In this document: piece by piece, positions 38,310-46,773 of the stretch
How positions within the stretch are numbered: the stretch's first letter is position 1
Layout: each line of letters starts with the position of its first letter
NCBI RefSeq assembly: GCF_000720325.1
Contig: NZ_JOJM01000007.1
Coordinates: forward strand, 124,001 to 188,000
Length of the DNA: 64,000 nucleotides
Direction: 5' to 3'
Origin: Streptomyces sp. NRRL B-1347
Lineage (GTDB): Bacteria > Actinomycetota > Actinomycetes > Streptomycetales > Streptomycetaceae
Position numbers and translations under genes: made by a program
Notes under the pieces: model-generated
Told to the model about the DNA's origin: nothing
Seen by the model: the letters and a program-made list of their open reading frames with translations, nothing else
The model's database searches: none

Positions 38310-38879
38310 TCAGCGGGCGTTCGCGCCGAGGACCTCCGCCACGAGCCCGCGCGCGTACTCCGGCGACAGGCCGTCCGGCCGGAACAGGATGCGGAAGAGC
38401 AGCGGCGCGACCACATGGTCCATGACGGCTTCGCGCTCCGGCAGCGGCCGCTCGCCCCGCTCGGCGGCGCGGGCCAGGAGCAGGTCGACGTGCTCGGCGG
38501 AGTAGTCGGAGCAGCGGCTCGCGTTGCCGCTCTCGGGGTCGCCGAGGAGCGCGTCGCGCAGATAGGCCCGGCCGGGCGCCGACGACATCTCCTCCAGGAA
38601 GTGCTCGGTCCACGCGGTCAGGTCGGCGCGGAAGCCGCCGTGGTCCGCCGGCTCCGCCTCGGGCCGCAGCCGCTCGACCGCGACGTCCGACAGGAGCTCC
38701 TGGAGGTCGCCCCAGCGGCGGTAGACGGTGGACGGCGTGACCCCGGCCCGCGCCGCGACCAGCGGGACGGTCAGGGCCGCGCGGCCCTGCTCCGCCTCCA
38801 GCTCGCGCACGGCGGCGTGCACGGACGCCTGCACCCGGGCGCTGCGCCCCCCGGGTCGGGCCATGGGCCTGGGACTCAT
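38310..38879 (-). CDS. TetR-family transcriptional regulator
   Basis: A 189-residue TetR protein. The helix-turn-helix is AALTVPLVAARAGVTPSTVYRRWGDLQELL (near residues 34-63, written in two parts); the C-terminal ligand domain follows. AAGGTG precedes the ATG at 38879. It is upstream of and in the same direction as tsaD, with the palindrome at 38233 between them, so it probably controls that operon. The ligand is unknown. Confidence 0.85.
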   Translation of the reverse strand: MSPRPMARPGGRSARVQASVHAAVRELEAEQGRAALTVPLVAARAGVTPSTVYRRWGDLQELLSDVAVERLRPEAEPADHGGFRADLTAWTEHFLEEMSSAPGRAYLRDALLGDPESGNASRCSDYSAEHVDLLLARAAERGERPLPEREAVMDHVVAPLLFRILFRPDGLSPEYARGLVAEVLGANAR

Positions 38880-38909
38880 GCCGTTCACCTTAACGCGAAT
38901 TCCTAGCTT

Positions 38910-40298
38910 CTACGGGGTGGACGGCGCCGCTCCCCCGACCCTCACGGGCCCCGGCGCGAGGGCTCCTGTGTCCGCGCGCGTCCGTTCGTACGCCCGCCCG
39001 GCCCGCAGCAGCGTCCGCTCCTCGCGCGGCCGCCCGATGAGCTGCATACCGATGGGCAGGCCCGCGCCGTCCCGGCCGACGGGCACGGTCAGCGCGGGCA
39101 GCCCGGTGATGTTGGCGGGCGCGCACAGGCGGACGTAGGCGTCCGACACGCTCTCCAGCGTGCCGTCCGGCCACTCCACGGAGTGCTGCCCGGCGCGGGC
39201 GGCGGTCAGCGGCACGGTGGGGGCGGCGATGACGTCGACGTCGTCCTGGAGCCGCGCCCACTCCTGACGCATCAGGGTGCGGGCGCGCTGGGCCCGCAAG
39301 TAGTCGCCCGCGTGGAACAGCTCTCCCGCTTCGAGCAGGACCCGGACGTCGTCCCCGTAGAGTTCGGGCGTCGTGCGCAGGGTCCGTTCGTGGTTCGCGC
39401 TGGCCTCGGGGACCATCAGGCCCCACTGGACGGCCTGGACGTAGCGGGTCATCGGGATCCGTACGTCGACGAGTTCGGCGCCCAGGTCGCGGAGGCGCTC
39501 GACGGCGGCGCGCACGGCGGCCTCGACGTCGGCGGTGACGCGGTCGAAGTAGTAGTTCACGGGGACGCCGACCCGAAGGCCCGTCAGGTCCCCTTCCAAG
39601 TCCGGGAGTTCCGCTTGGCCGGTCAGGGCCGGGAGCACGAGTGCGGCGTCCTGGACCGTGCGCGTGATCGGCCCGACGTGGTCGAGGGACCAGGACAGGG
39701 AGGTCACTCCGCGCGTGGGGACCAGGCCGTAGGTGGGCTTCAGGCCGACCACGCCGTTGAGCGCGGCGGGGACCCTGATGGAGCCGCCGGTGTCGGTGCC
39801 GATCGAGAAGAGCGCGGTCCCGGCCGCGACGGCGACGGCCGAGCCGCCGCTCGACCCGCCCGCGACCCGGTCGGCGTCCCAGGCGTTGCGGGTCTGCGGC
39901 GTCGTCAGGCCGTAGGCGAACTCGTGGGTGTGGGCCTTGCCGATGAGCACGGCGCCCGCCGTCGCGAGCCGGGCGGCGACGGCGCTGTCGGCGTCCGCCA
40001 CATGGCCGTCGCGCACGCGCGAACTGGCGCTCGTGGACTGCCCCTTGACGTCGATGAGGTCCTTAAGGGCGAGCGGGATGCCGTGCAGGGGGCCGCGCGC
40101 GTGCCCGGCGGCGCGTTCGCGCTCCGCCTGCTCGGCGGCGCGCCGTGCGGCCTCTGACCGCACGGCCACGTAGGCGTTGAGGCCCGGCTCCACTTCCGCG
40201 ACGCGGTCCAGGACCGACGCGGTGAGCTCGACCGGGGACAGCTCGCGCGCGCCGATCGCGGCGGCCGCGGCGGCGACGGTCAGCTCATACGGCCGCAT
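38910..40298 (-). CDS. amidase, amidase-signature (GatA/AtzE-like)
   Basis: A 462-residue amidase-signature hydrolase. The catalytic Lys is in PLHGIPLALKDLIDV, the cis-Ser and nucleophile Ser lie in GGSSGGSAVAVAAG and GTDTGGSIRVPAAL. Length and pattern fit GatA/AtzE enzymes. It is downstream of a 66-residue GatC-like gene and overlaps it by 14 bases, so it is likely one subunit of an amidase pair and not tRNA amidotransferase: no GatB is present. It could act on an amide or carbamate; the substrate is unknown. Confidence 0.85.
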   Translation of the reverse strand: MRPYELTVAAAAAAIGARELSPVELTASVLDRVAEVEPGLNAYVAVRSEAARRAAEQAERERAAGHARGPLHGIPLALKDLIDVKGQSTSASSRVRDGHVADADSAVAARLATAGAVLIGKAHTHEFAYGLTTPQTRNAWDADRVAGGSSGGSAVAVAAGTALFSIGTDTGGSIRVPAALNGVVGLKPTYGLVPTRGVTSLSWSLDHVGPITRTVQDAALVLPALTGQAELPDLEGDLTGLRVGVPVNYYFDRVTADVEAAVRAAVERLRDLGAELVDVRIPMTRYVQAVQWGLMVPEASANHERTLRTTPELYGDDVRVLLEAGELFHAGDYLRAQRARTLMRQEWARLQDDVDVIAAPTVPLTAARAGQHSVEWPDGTLESVSDAYVRLCAPANITGLPALTVPVGRDGAGLPIGMQLIGRPREERTLLRAGRAYERTRADTGALAPGPVRVGGAAPSTP

Positions 40299-40485
40299 CG
40301 CGCACCTCCGCCCCGGCGGGCGTGGGCGCCACGCCGGTGAGGTCGAGCTCGCGCAGGGTCGCGACGACGGCGTGGATGTGCGCGGCGGTGGCGGCCACGG
40401 CGTCGAGCCGCTCGTCGGCCAGGGTCAGCCCGGCGCGCCGGGCCCAGCGGGCCGCGTCGCGGTGGTCGGGGTCGGCAGGGGTCAT
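40285..40485 (-). CDS. GatC/AtzG-like small amidase partner
   Basis: A 66-residue acidic-helical protein (LTLADERLDAVAATAAHIHA, then LRELDLTGVAPTP). The length and the EL-TGV-PTP ending resemble GatC and AtzG, which stabilise amidase-signature enzymes. It precedes and overlaps the amidase gene; GGAAGGA precedes the ATG. The family call rests on pattern and context. Confidence 0.6.
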   Translation of the reverse strand: MTPADPDHRDAARWARRAGLTLADERLDAVAATAAHIHAVVATLRELDLTGVAPTPAGAEVRDAAV

Positions 40486-40525
40486 GGGGCGCTTCCTTCC
40501 AGATGAGACAGCAAAAGCTAAGGGT

Positions 40526-40554
40526 TTGCTTTAGATCACCTTAGGGGCTAGCCT
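40526..40554 (+). promoter_or_regulatory. sigma-70-type promoter of the hydrolase gene
   Basis: TTGCTT, a 17-bp spacer and TAGCCT form a -35/-10 pair for the MBL-fold gene at 40697. The element lies in an AT-rich stretch with an inverted repeat CTAAGG/CCTTAG (about 40518-40543), which could be an operator for the divergent amidase operon too. Confidence 0.55.
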
Positions 40555-40629
40555 CCGCTAACGCAAAGGCATTGCTTTAAGCCGCCGAGCGCCCGCAACA
40601 CCCCTTCGAGCAGCCCCCGCCAGCGGCCC

Positions 40630-40677
40630 ATCGAGCAGTCCATCGAGCAGCCCTCAAGCAGTCCTTCAAGCAGTCCT
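40630..40677 (+). repeat. 12-bp tandem repeat in the MBL-gene leader
   Basis: Four head-to-tail 12-bp units, ATCGAGCAGTCC, ATCGAGCAGCCC and two identical TCAAGCAGTCCT, lie between the promoter and the ribosome site of the MBL-fold gene. Confidence 0.85.
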
Positions 40678-40696
40678 TCGATTCACGGAGCACCCC

Positions 40697-41593
40697 ATGA
40701 CCCACCACCCCGCCACCGCCGCCACCGCCACCCCCACCTGGACCATCGGAAACGTCGCCGTGCACCGCGTCGACGAGATCGACTTCCCACCGGAGACGGG
40801 CCCCTGGCTCCTGCCCGACGCCACCCCGGACATCGTCACCCGAACGCCGTGGCTCGCCCCGGACTTCGCCGACGCCGAGGGCGTGCTGCGCGCGACCAGC
40901 CACAGCTTCGCGTTCACCGTCGACGGCCGGCGGATCCTCGTCGACACGGGCATCGGCAACGGCAAGCAGCGCGAGCTGCCCGCCTGGAACGACCTGGACA
41001 CCGACTACCTCGACCGGCTCACCGCCGCCGGATTCCCGCCCGACTCCGTCGACCTGGTGATCCTCACCCATCTGCACGCCGATCACGTCGGCTGGAACAC
41101 CCGCATGGACGGCGGCGGTTGGGTGCCGACCTTCCCCAACGCCCGCTACCTCACCACCCGTACGGAGTGGGACCACTGGGCGGCGGCGGACATGGAGGAG
41201 TCCCGGCAGCAGATGTTCCGGGACTCCGTGCACCCCGTCCACGAGGCGGGCCTGCTCGACTTCGCGGACATCACGGAGGGCCCCGTCACGCTGGCGCCCG
41301 GCCTGCGCCTCGTCCCGGCCCCCGGCCACACCCCCGGCCAGGTCGCCGTCGAGCTGGGCGACGGCGACGCCACCGCGCTGATCACCGGGGACGCCGTTCA
41401 CCACCCCGTGCAGCTGGCCCACCCGGAGATCTCCAGCTGCGTGGACATCGACCCCGCTCTGGCCCGCAGGACCCGCCGCGCCCTGCTCGGCTCGGCCGCG
41501 GACACCGGCGCGCTCCTGCTCGGCACCCACTTCGCCCCGCCGACGGGCGGCCGGGTGACCGCCGAGGGCGACGGCTGGCGGCTCGACGTCTGA
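40697..41593 (+). CDS. metallo-beta-lactamase-fold hydrolase
   Basis: A 298-residue MBL-fold protein. The zinc motif is LTHLHADHVGWNTR, followed by the His of APGHTPGQVAVEL and the Asp of ITGDAVHHPVQL, with HFAPPTGG at the end. No signal peptide. Members include lactonases and thioesterase-like hydrolases. GGAG-CACCCC precedes the ATG. A separate 12-bp repeat array fills its leader. The substrate is unknown. Confidence 0.85.
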   Translation: MTHHPATAATATPTWTIGNVAVHRVDEIDFPPETGPWLLPDATPDIVTRTPWLAPDFADAEGVLRATSHSFAFTVDGRRILVDTGIGNGKQRELPAWNDLDTDYLDRLTAAGFPPDSVDLVILTHLHADHVGWNTRMDGGGWVPTFPNARYLTTRTEWDHWAAADMEESRQQMFRDSVHPVHEAGLLDFADITEGPVTLAPGLRLVPAPGHTPGQVAVELGDGDATALITGDAVHHPVQLAHPEISSCVDIDPALARRTRRALLGSAADTGALLLGTHFAPPTGGRVTAEGDGWRLDV

Positions 41594-41613
41594 CGCACCA
41601 ACAGTTTCATATT

Positions 41614-41654
41614 GGACCAGACCTATTGACGACAGGTCTATACCTACTTACCGT
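41614..41654 (+). promoter_or_regulatory. chitinase promoter with DasR-type direct repeats
   Basis: GGACCAGACCTA and GGTCTATACCTA are related 12-mers with a 21-bp period. A promoter TTGACG-17-TACCGT overlaps them, so the repeats sit over the -35 to -10 region as in Streptomyces chitinase promoters controlled by DasR. The gene at 41705 follows. Confidence 0.65.
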
Positions 41655-41704
41655 CTGCCGCATCACATCCCATCCGTAGCAAGGCCTCCCCGAGGGAGCA
41701 CGCC

Positions 41705-42766
41705 ATGATCGGTCGGACGGTACGTCTGTTGGGAGCGGCCCTGGCGCTGGCCTTCGCGGCGCAGTTGCCCGCCGCGGCGGCGCCGGACGCGCCGAGAGCA
41801 GCGCAGGACGAGACCTGCGCGGTCAAGTCCAGGCCCGCGGGCAAGGTGCTCCAGGGCTACTGGGAGAACTGGGACGGTGCGTCGAACGGGGTCCACCCGC
41901 CCTTCGGCTGGACCCCGATCACCGACTCCCGCATGGGCGCCCACGGCTACAACGTGATCAACGCCGCCTTCCCCGTGATCCGCTCCGACGGCACGGTGCT
42001 GTGGGAGGACGGCATGGACGCCACCGTGAAGGTGGCGACCCCGGCCGAGATGTGTCAGGCCAAGGCCAACGGCGCCACGATCCTCATGTCGATCGGCGGC
42101 GCGGCGGCGGGCATCGACCTGAGTTCGAGCGCGGTGGCCGACCGCTTCGTACAGACGATCGTGCCGATCCTGAAGAAGTACAACTTCGACGGGATCGACA
42201 TCGACATCGAGACCGGACTCGTCGGCAGCGGCAACATCAACCAGCTGTCGCCGTCGCAGTCCAACCTCATCCGCATCATCGACGGCGTGCTCGCCCAGAT
42301 GCCGCCCAACTTCGGTCTGACGATGGCCCCGGAGACGGCGTACGTCACCGGCGGCAGCGTGGTGTACGGCTCGATCTGGGGCGCTTACCTGCCGATCGTC
42401 AAGAAGTACGCGGACAACGGCCGCCTGTGGTGGCTGAACATGCAGTACTACAACGGCAGCATGTACGGCTGCTCGGGCGACTCCTACTCCGCGGGCACCG
42501 TCCAGGGCTTCACCAAGCAGACCGACTGCCTCAACAAGGGCCTCGTCATCCAGGGCACCACCATCAAGGTCCCCTACGACAAGCAGGTGCCGGGCCTGCC
42601 CGCGCAGCCGGGCGCGGGCGGCGGCCACATGTCGCCGAGCCTGGTCTCCCAGGCCTGGAACACCTACAACGGCGCCCTCAAGGGCCTGATGACCTGGTCG
42701 ATCAACTGGGACGGCTCCCGGAACTGGACGTTCGGCGACAACGTCAAGCGCCTCCAGGGGCGTTGA
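41705..42766 (+). CDS. secreted GH18 chitinase
   Basis: A 353-residue secreted GH18 enzyme. A Sec signal peptide (LLGAALALAFAAQLPAAAA) is followed by a single catalytic TIM barrel; the catalytic DxxDxDxE motif is KYNFDGIDIDIETG with Glu as the acid/base. No separate chitin-binding domain is seen. It cleaves chitin to feed GlcNAc metabolism, consistent with the DasR-like promoter. A good GGAG-like leader sits ahead of the ATG, and the hairpin at 42797 can end the transcript. Confidence 0.92.
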   Translation: MIGRTVRLLGAALALAFAAQLPAAAAPDAPRAAQDETCAVKSRPAGKVLQGYWENWDGASNGVHPPFGWTPITDSRMGAHGYNVINAAFPVIRSDGTVLWEDGMDATVKVATPAEMCQAKANGATILMSIGGAAAGIDLSSSAVADRFVQTIVPILKKYNFDGIDIDIETGLVGSGNINQLSPSQSNLIRIIDGVLAQMPPNFGLTMAPETAYVTGGSVVYGSIWGAYLPIVKKYADNGRLWWLNMQYYNGSMYGCSGDSYSAGTVQGFTKQTDCLNKGLVIQGTTIKVPYDKQVPGLPAQPGAGGGHMSPSLVSQAWNTYNGALKGLMTWSINWDGSRNWTFGDNVKRLQGR

Positions 42767-42796
42767 GCCCGGCCGCATTGCGGCCCCCCTGTCGAC

Positions 42797-42827
42797 GGGC
42801 CCGGCCGGATCGCTCCGCGCCGGGCCC
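42797..42827 (+). terminator. hairpin after the chitinase gene
   Basis: A 9-bp GC-rich stem (GGGCCCGGC and its complement) with a 13-base loop lies 30 bases after the GH18 stop. Confidence 0.55.
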
Positions 42828-42901
42828 GCCCCCTTGCCCGGGTCCCCTCCCTCTGCTTGACTCCGCCCGCCGACAGGCCATCCCCACTCGCGGAGGACCC
42901 C

Positions 42902-45424
42902 ATGGACCTCACCCGCAGACGTCTGCTCTCCGCACTCGCGGCCGCCGGGCTGCTGAGCGTCGTCCCCGTGCGGCAGGCGGTCGCGGCCGACCGGGACCGC
43001 CTGGTCGCCAACGTGGTGGCCGTGTTCGCCGGGACCGCCGAGTCCAACGGCAGGCCCGAGACACAGGCCAAGCTCGACGCCGTCGAGCGCACCGCGCGGG
43101 CGAACCTCAAGGCACTCGACGACGCGGGACCGGACGAGCTGTTCGGCGGCCTCGTCCTCGGCCGCGACGAGGCCAACCTCAACACCGCCTTCCGCAAGCT
43201 GTACGAGATCGCGCTCGCCACCCGCGCACCCGGGCTACCCTCCCCCGACCTGTGCGGGAACACCGCCGTGCAGCGCCGCGTCGTCGACGGCCTGGTGTGG
43301 CTGCACGAGCGGTACTACGGCGACCAGGCCAAGGGCTACTACGGCAACTGGTTCCACTGGGAGATCGGGATCTCCCAGCACATCAGCAAGACGCTGACGC
43401 TCCTCGCCGACGCGGTCCGCGCGCACCGCCCCGAGCTGGTCCGCACGTACGTCGCCTCCATGGACGCGTACCTGCGCAACGGCGTCGGCGGGGACGTGAA
43501 CCTGGACTCGCGGTTCCACACCGGGGCCAACCTCGCGGACATCACCACCAACCGCGTCCTCCAGGGCGTGCTGCTCGCCGACGACGCGCGGGTGCGCAAA
43601 GCGCTCACCGACCAGCTGACGGTGTTCGCGACCATCGACCCGTACGACCTCAAGCACGGGGTGACGGACGGGTACTACGCCGACGGATCGTTCATCCAGC
43701 ACTCCTCCGTCGCCTACACGGGCTCGTACGGGAAGGGGCTCCTCACCCGGGTGGTGCAGACCCTCAAGTTCCTCGACGGGACGGGGTTCGCGCACGGCGA
43801 GGAGCTGGTGCCGGTCGTGCTGCGGTGGGTGCGCGACGGCTTCGCCCCGGTGATCTTCGAGGGCTGGATGATGGAGATCGTCAAGGGCCGGGCGGTCTCC
43901 CGCACCGACAGCGGGTACACCGACACGGGCGTGGTCGTCGAGGCCGTCGTCGACCTGACGTCGCTCGCGCGCGGCGACGACGCCCGCGCCCTGCGGAGCT
44001 ATGTGAAGCACGTGCGCCAGACGTCCCGCGTCGCCCCCGATCCGAGCCGGTTCGTCTCCCCCGTCAGCGTCGTGCGGTACGCCGACATCGTGGGCGACGC
44101 GTCCGTCCCGGCCGCGGACCTCAACCCCGCGGCGCGGTGCGTCGCCTTCAACGCCATGGCCAAGACCGTGCACCGCAGACCCGGCTACGCGTTCGCGCTC
44201 GCCCGCAGCTCGGACCGGATCAGCAAGTACGAGTACATGAACGGGGAGAACCTGCTGCCCTGGTTCCAGGGCGACGGCACGCACTATCTGTATCTGTCGG
44301 GGCAGGACCAGACGGGCGCGTTCGGCGTCGACTACTTCACCACCGTCCCGCCGTACGGGCTCGCCGGGGTCACGGCACCGGTGGAGACGCGCCGCTCCGT
44401 GCCCGAGCTGTACGGGAAGCCCTACTACGACAACCCGTCCCACCCGCTGCGCTTCACCTCGTCGTCCGAGTCGCAGAACACGTACGTCTACTTCCCGCGC
44501 GGCACCGACCCGTTCTCCGGGGGCGCCGTCCTCGGCGCGTACGGGGCCGCCGGCATGGTCCAGTCGAGCGATGTCGCCCACCGCGACCGGGCGTTGCTGC
44601 CGGACGACTTCGTGACGTACCGCAACGCCTCCGCCTCCAAGTCCTGGTTCCTGTTCGACGAGGAGGTCGTCGTGCTCGCGGCCGGGGTGGGAGACGCCGC
44701 CGGGCGGGCGGTGACCACGACCGTCGACACGCGGATCTCCGCGCCGGGCGACCGCGTGACCCTCACCGGGGCGCTGCGCGACGGGCGGCCCTGGACCGGC
44801 ACCGGGATCGGCCGCCTGGCCTGGCTGCGCTGGGCCGACACCGCGCGGGGCGGCGCGGTCGGCTACGCCTTCCTCGACACGCCTGCCGTGCGCGTCGCCC
44901 TGGACGACGTGACGCGCAGCCGCCGCGCCGTCAGGACGGCGAACCCGGACACGCACGTGACCCGCCGCGTGTTCGCCGTGGGGGTCGAGCAGGAGGCCGG
45001 TGCCGCTCCTGTACGGCTCGCGTACGCGCTGCTGCCGCACGCGACCGAGGCACGGCTGCGGTCGTACGAGGCGGTCGCGGTCCTCGCCAACTCCCCGCGC
45101 CTGCAAGCGGTCACGCACCACGGGCTCGGTCTGACGGCCCTCAACGCCTTCACGGACGGCCACCACGTCGCCGGGCGCCTGCGCGTGGACGGACCCGCGT
45201 CGGTCCTGCTGCGGCGGGGGCGCGGCGACGGGCGCACCGCCCTCGCCGTGTCCGACCCGACCATGGGCAGGGACACCGTCGGCGTCCTGCTGCGCGGCCG
45301 CCCGCTGCGCGTCGTCGAGGCGGACGACGGGGTGCGCGTGCGGGCCGTGCCGGGCGGCACCAGGATCGACGTCAGCACGCGCCACGCGTACGGCCGCAGC
45401 TTCACGGTCGCACTGCGCTCTTGA
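42902..45424 (+). CDS. secreted polysaccharide lyase family 8 (hyaluronate/chondroitin/xanthan type)
   Basis: An 840-residue PL8 lyase. The N-terminus DLTRRRLLSALAAAGLLSVV is a Tat signal. The catalytic triad Asn210 (HTGANLADITTNR), His267 (YADGSFIQHSSV) and Tyr276 (AYTGSYGKGL) has the spacing of hyaluronate lyases. Large beta-sandwich domains follow. It would cut uronic-acid-containing polysaccharides by elimination. GGAGGACCCC precedes the ATG. The exact polymer is not decided by sequence; the gene lies next to a chitinase. Confidence 0.9.
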   Translation: MDLTRRRLLSALAAAGLLSVVPVRQAVAADRDRLVANVVAVFAGTAESNGRPETQAKLDAVERTARANLKALDDAGPDELFGGLVLGRDEANLNTAFRKLYEIALATRAPGLPSPDLCGNTAVQRRVVDGLVWLHERYYGDQAKGYYGNWFHWEIGISQHISKTLTLLADAVRAHRPELVRTYVASMDAYLRNGVGGDVNLDSRFHTGANLADITTNRVLQGVLLADDARVRKALTDQLTVFATIDPYDLKHGVTDGYYADGSFIQHSSVAYTGSYGKGLLTRVVQTLKFLDGTGFAHGEELVPVVLRWVRDGFAPVIFEGWMMEIVKGRAVSRTDSGYTDTGVVVEAVVDLTSLARGDDARALRSYVKHVRQTSRVAPDPSRFVSPVSVVRYADIVGDASVPAADLNPAARCVAFNAMAKTVHRRPGYAFALARSSDRISKYEYMNGENLLPWFQGDGTHYLYLSGQDQTGAFGVDYFTTVPPYGLAGVTAPVETRRSVPELYGKPYYDNPSHPLRFTSSSESQNTYVYFPRGTDPFSGGAVLGAYGAAGMVQSSDVAHRDRALLPDDFVTYRNASASKSWFLFDEEVVVLAAGVGDAAGRAVTTTVDTRISAPGDRVTLTGALRDGRPWTGTGIGRLAWLRWADTARGGAVGYAFLDTPAVRVALDDVTRSRRAVRTANPDTHVTRRVFAVGVEQEAGAAPVRLAYALLPHATEARLRSYEAVAVLANSPRLQAVTHHGLGLTALNAFTDGHHVAGRLRVDGPASVLLRRGRGDGRTALAVSDPTMGRDTVGVLLRGRPLRVVEADDGVRVRAVPGGTRIDVSTRHAYGRSFTVALRS

Positions 45425-45515
45425 GAAATCCCCGGCGCGGCCGCACCGTCATGTGTACACCAGCAAATTCCGTGTGCACCCCATGAACTGTGCGCGCCGC
45501 GACCGTGGAGGACGA

Positions 45516-46730
45516 ATGGCGATGGAGAAGACGACGAACCGGCGGGGCGTGGCCGTGGTCGCCGCGCTGATGCTGGGCGCGTTCGCCTTCAACACCACCG
45601 AGAACTTACCGATCGGCATCCTCAAGCTGATGGCGGACGATCTGGACCGGTCGCTCACCGCCGTCGGACTCCTCGTGTCCGGGTACGGCCTGACCGTGGC
45701 CCTGGTGTCGGTGCCGATCGCCCAGGTGACCCGCTCCGTGCCGCGCCGCCTGGTCCTGTGCGCCCTGCTCGCCGCGCTGCTCCTGGCGAGCGTCGTCTCC
45801 GCCCTGGTCCCGTCGTACTGGGTCCTGATGGGCGCACGGCTGGTGACGGCGGTGGCCCAGGCGCTGTTCTGGGCGGTGATGGGGCCGGTCGCGGTGGGGC
45901 TCTTCCCGCCGCACGTGCGAGGCCGCGTCATCGGGGCGCTGTCGGTGGGCGGTTCGGCCGCACTCGTCCTCGGCGTGCCCGGCGGCACCTGGCTGGGCCA
46001 GCACACCGGGTGGCAAGTGCCCTTCCTGGTGGTGGGCGCGCTCGTCGTCCCCTCCTTCGTCGTCATCGCCACCGTCCTGCCGACCTCGCGCCCGGAGGAG
46101 GGCCACGCCGCCCGGGGGGTCAGGCCCGACCGGCGCCGCTTCGTGGTGGTCCTGGGCGTCACGGCCCTCACGGTCACCGGCGTGTTCACCGGGTACACGT
46201 ACGTATCCCAGTTCCTCGTGGACGAGAGCGGGTTCTCGGAGTCCTCCGTCAGCACGCTGCTTCTCGTCCTCGGCGTCACCGGCATCGTCGGCGTCACGGT
46301 GTACGGGCGGCTCCTGGACCGCTTTCCGCGCGCGACGCTCACCGTGCCGGTGGCCACGCAGGCGGTGGCACTGCTCGGCCTGTACGCGGCGGGCGACTCG
46401 CGGGCGGTCGCCACCGTGATGCTCGTGTTCCTCGGCGCGTCGCTCGGCCCGATCTTCATGGCCACACAGAGCCAGGTCATGTACGTCGCGCCGGGCCGCA
46501 CCGAGACGGCCATCGCGGCGAACAGCGCCGCGTACAACTCCGGGGTGGCCGCGGGCGCCCTCGCAGGCGGTCTGCTGCTTCCCCTCGTCGGCGTCCGGGG
46601 CACGTTCCTCGTCGGCGGTCTGATGACGCTGGCCGCGCTCGCGCTGCTCCTGGAGGAGCACCTGCCGCGCGCGGCGCCACAGGCGGCAGTCCCTGCGCAC
46701 GAGCACGAGGACGCCGACGCACGGCCCTGA
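45516..46730 (+). CDS. MFS exporter, DHA1 (Cmx/CmlR-like)
   Basis: A 404-residue MFS transporter with 12 predicted helices, motif GAFAFNTTENLPIGILKLMA at the first helix and RSVPRRLVLCALLAAL after loop 2-3, typical of actinobacterial chloramphenicol/arabinose-exporter-like DHA1 carriers. It carries one TTA leucine codon at 45606-45608 (residue 31), so bldA control is likely. The ATG at 45516 is chosen; ATG 45522 is better spaced from GGAGGA. A terminator lies at 46738. Confidence 0.82.
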   Translation: MAMEKTTNRRGVAVVAALMLGAFAFNTTENLPIGILKLMADDLDRSLTAVGLLVSGYGLTVALVSVPIAQVTRSVPRRLVLCALLAALLLASVVSALVPSYWVLMGARLVTAVAQALFWAVMGPVAVGLFPPHVRGRVIGALSVGGSAALVLGVPGGTWLGQHTGWQVPFLVVGALVVPSFVVIATVLPTSRPEEGHAARGVRPDRRRFVVVLGVTALTVTGVFTGYTYVSQFLVDESGFSESSVSTLLLVLGVTGIVGVTVYGRLLDRFPRATLTVPVATQAVALLGLYAAGDSRAVATVMLVFLGASLGPIFMATQSQVMYVAPGRTETAIAANSAAYNSGVAAGALAGGLLLPLVGVRGTFLVGGLMTLAALALLLEEHLPRAAPQAAVPAHEHEDADARP

Positions 46731-46737
46731 ACGCCGG

Positions 46738-46767
46738 GGCCCGGGGCGCCAGGTGCCGCCCCGGGCC
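46738..46767. terminator. hairpin between MFS and XdhC genes
   Basis: GGCCCGGGGCG and its complement form an 11-bp stem with an 8-base loop, between the stops of two convergent genes. Confidence 0.75.
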
Positions 46768-46773
46768 TTGTAC

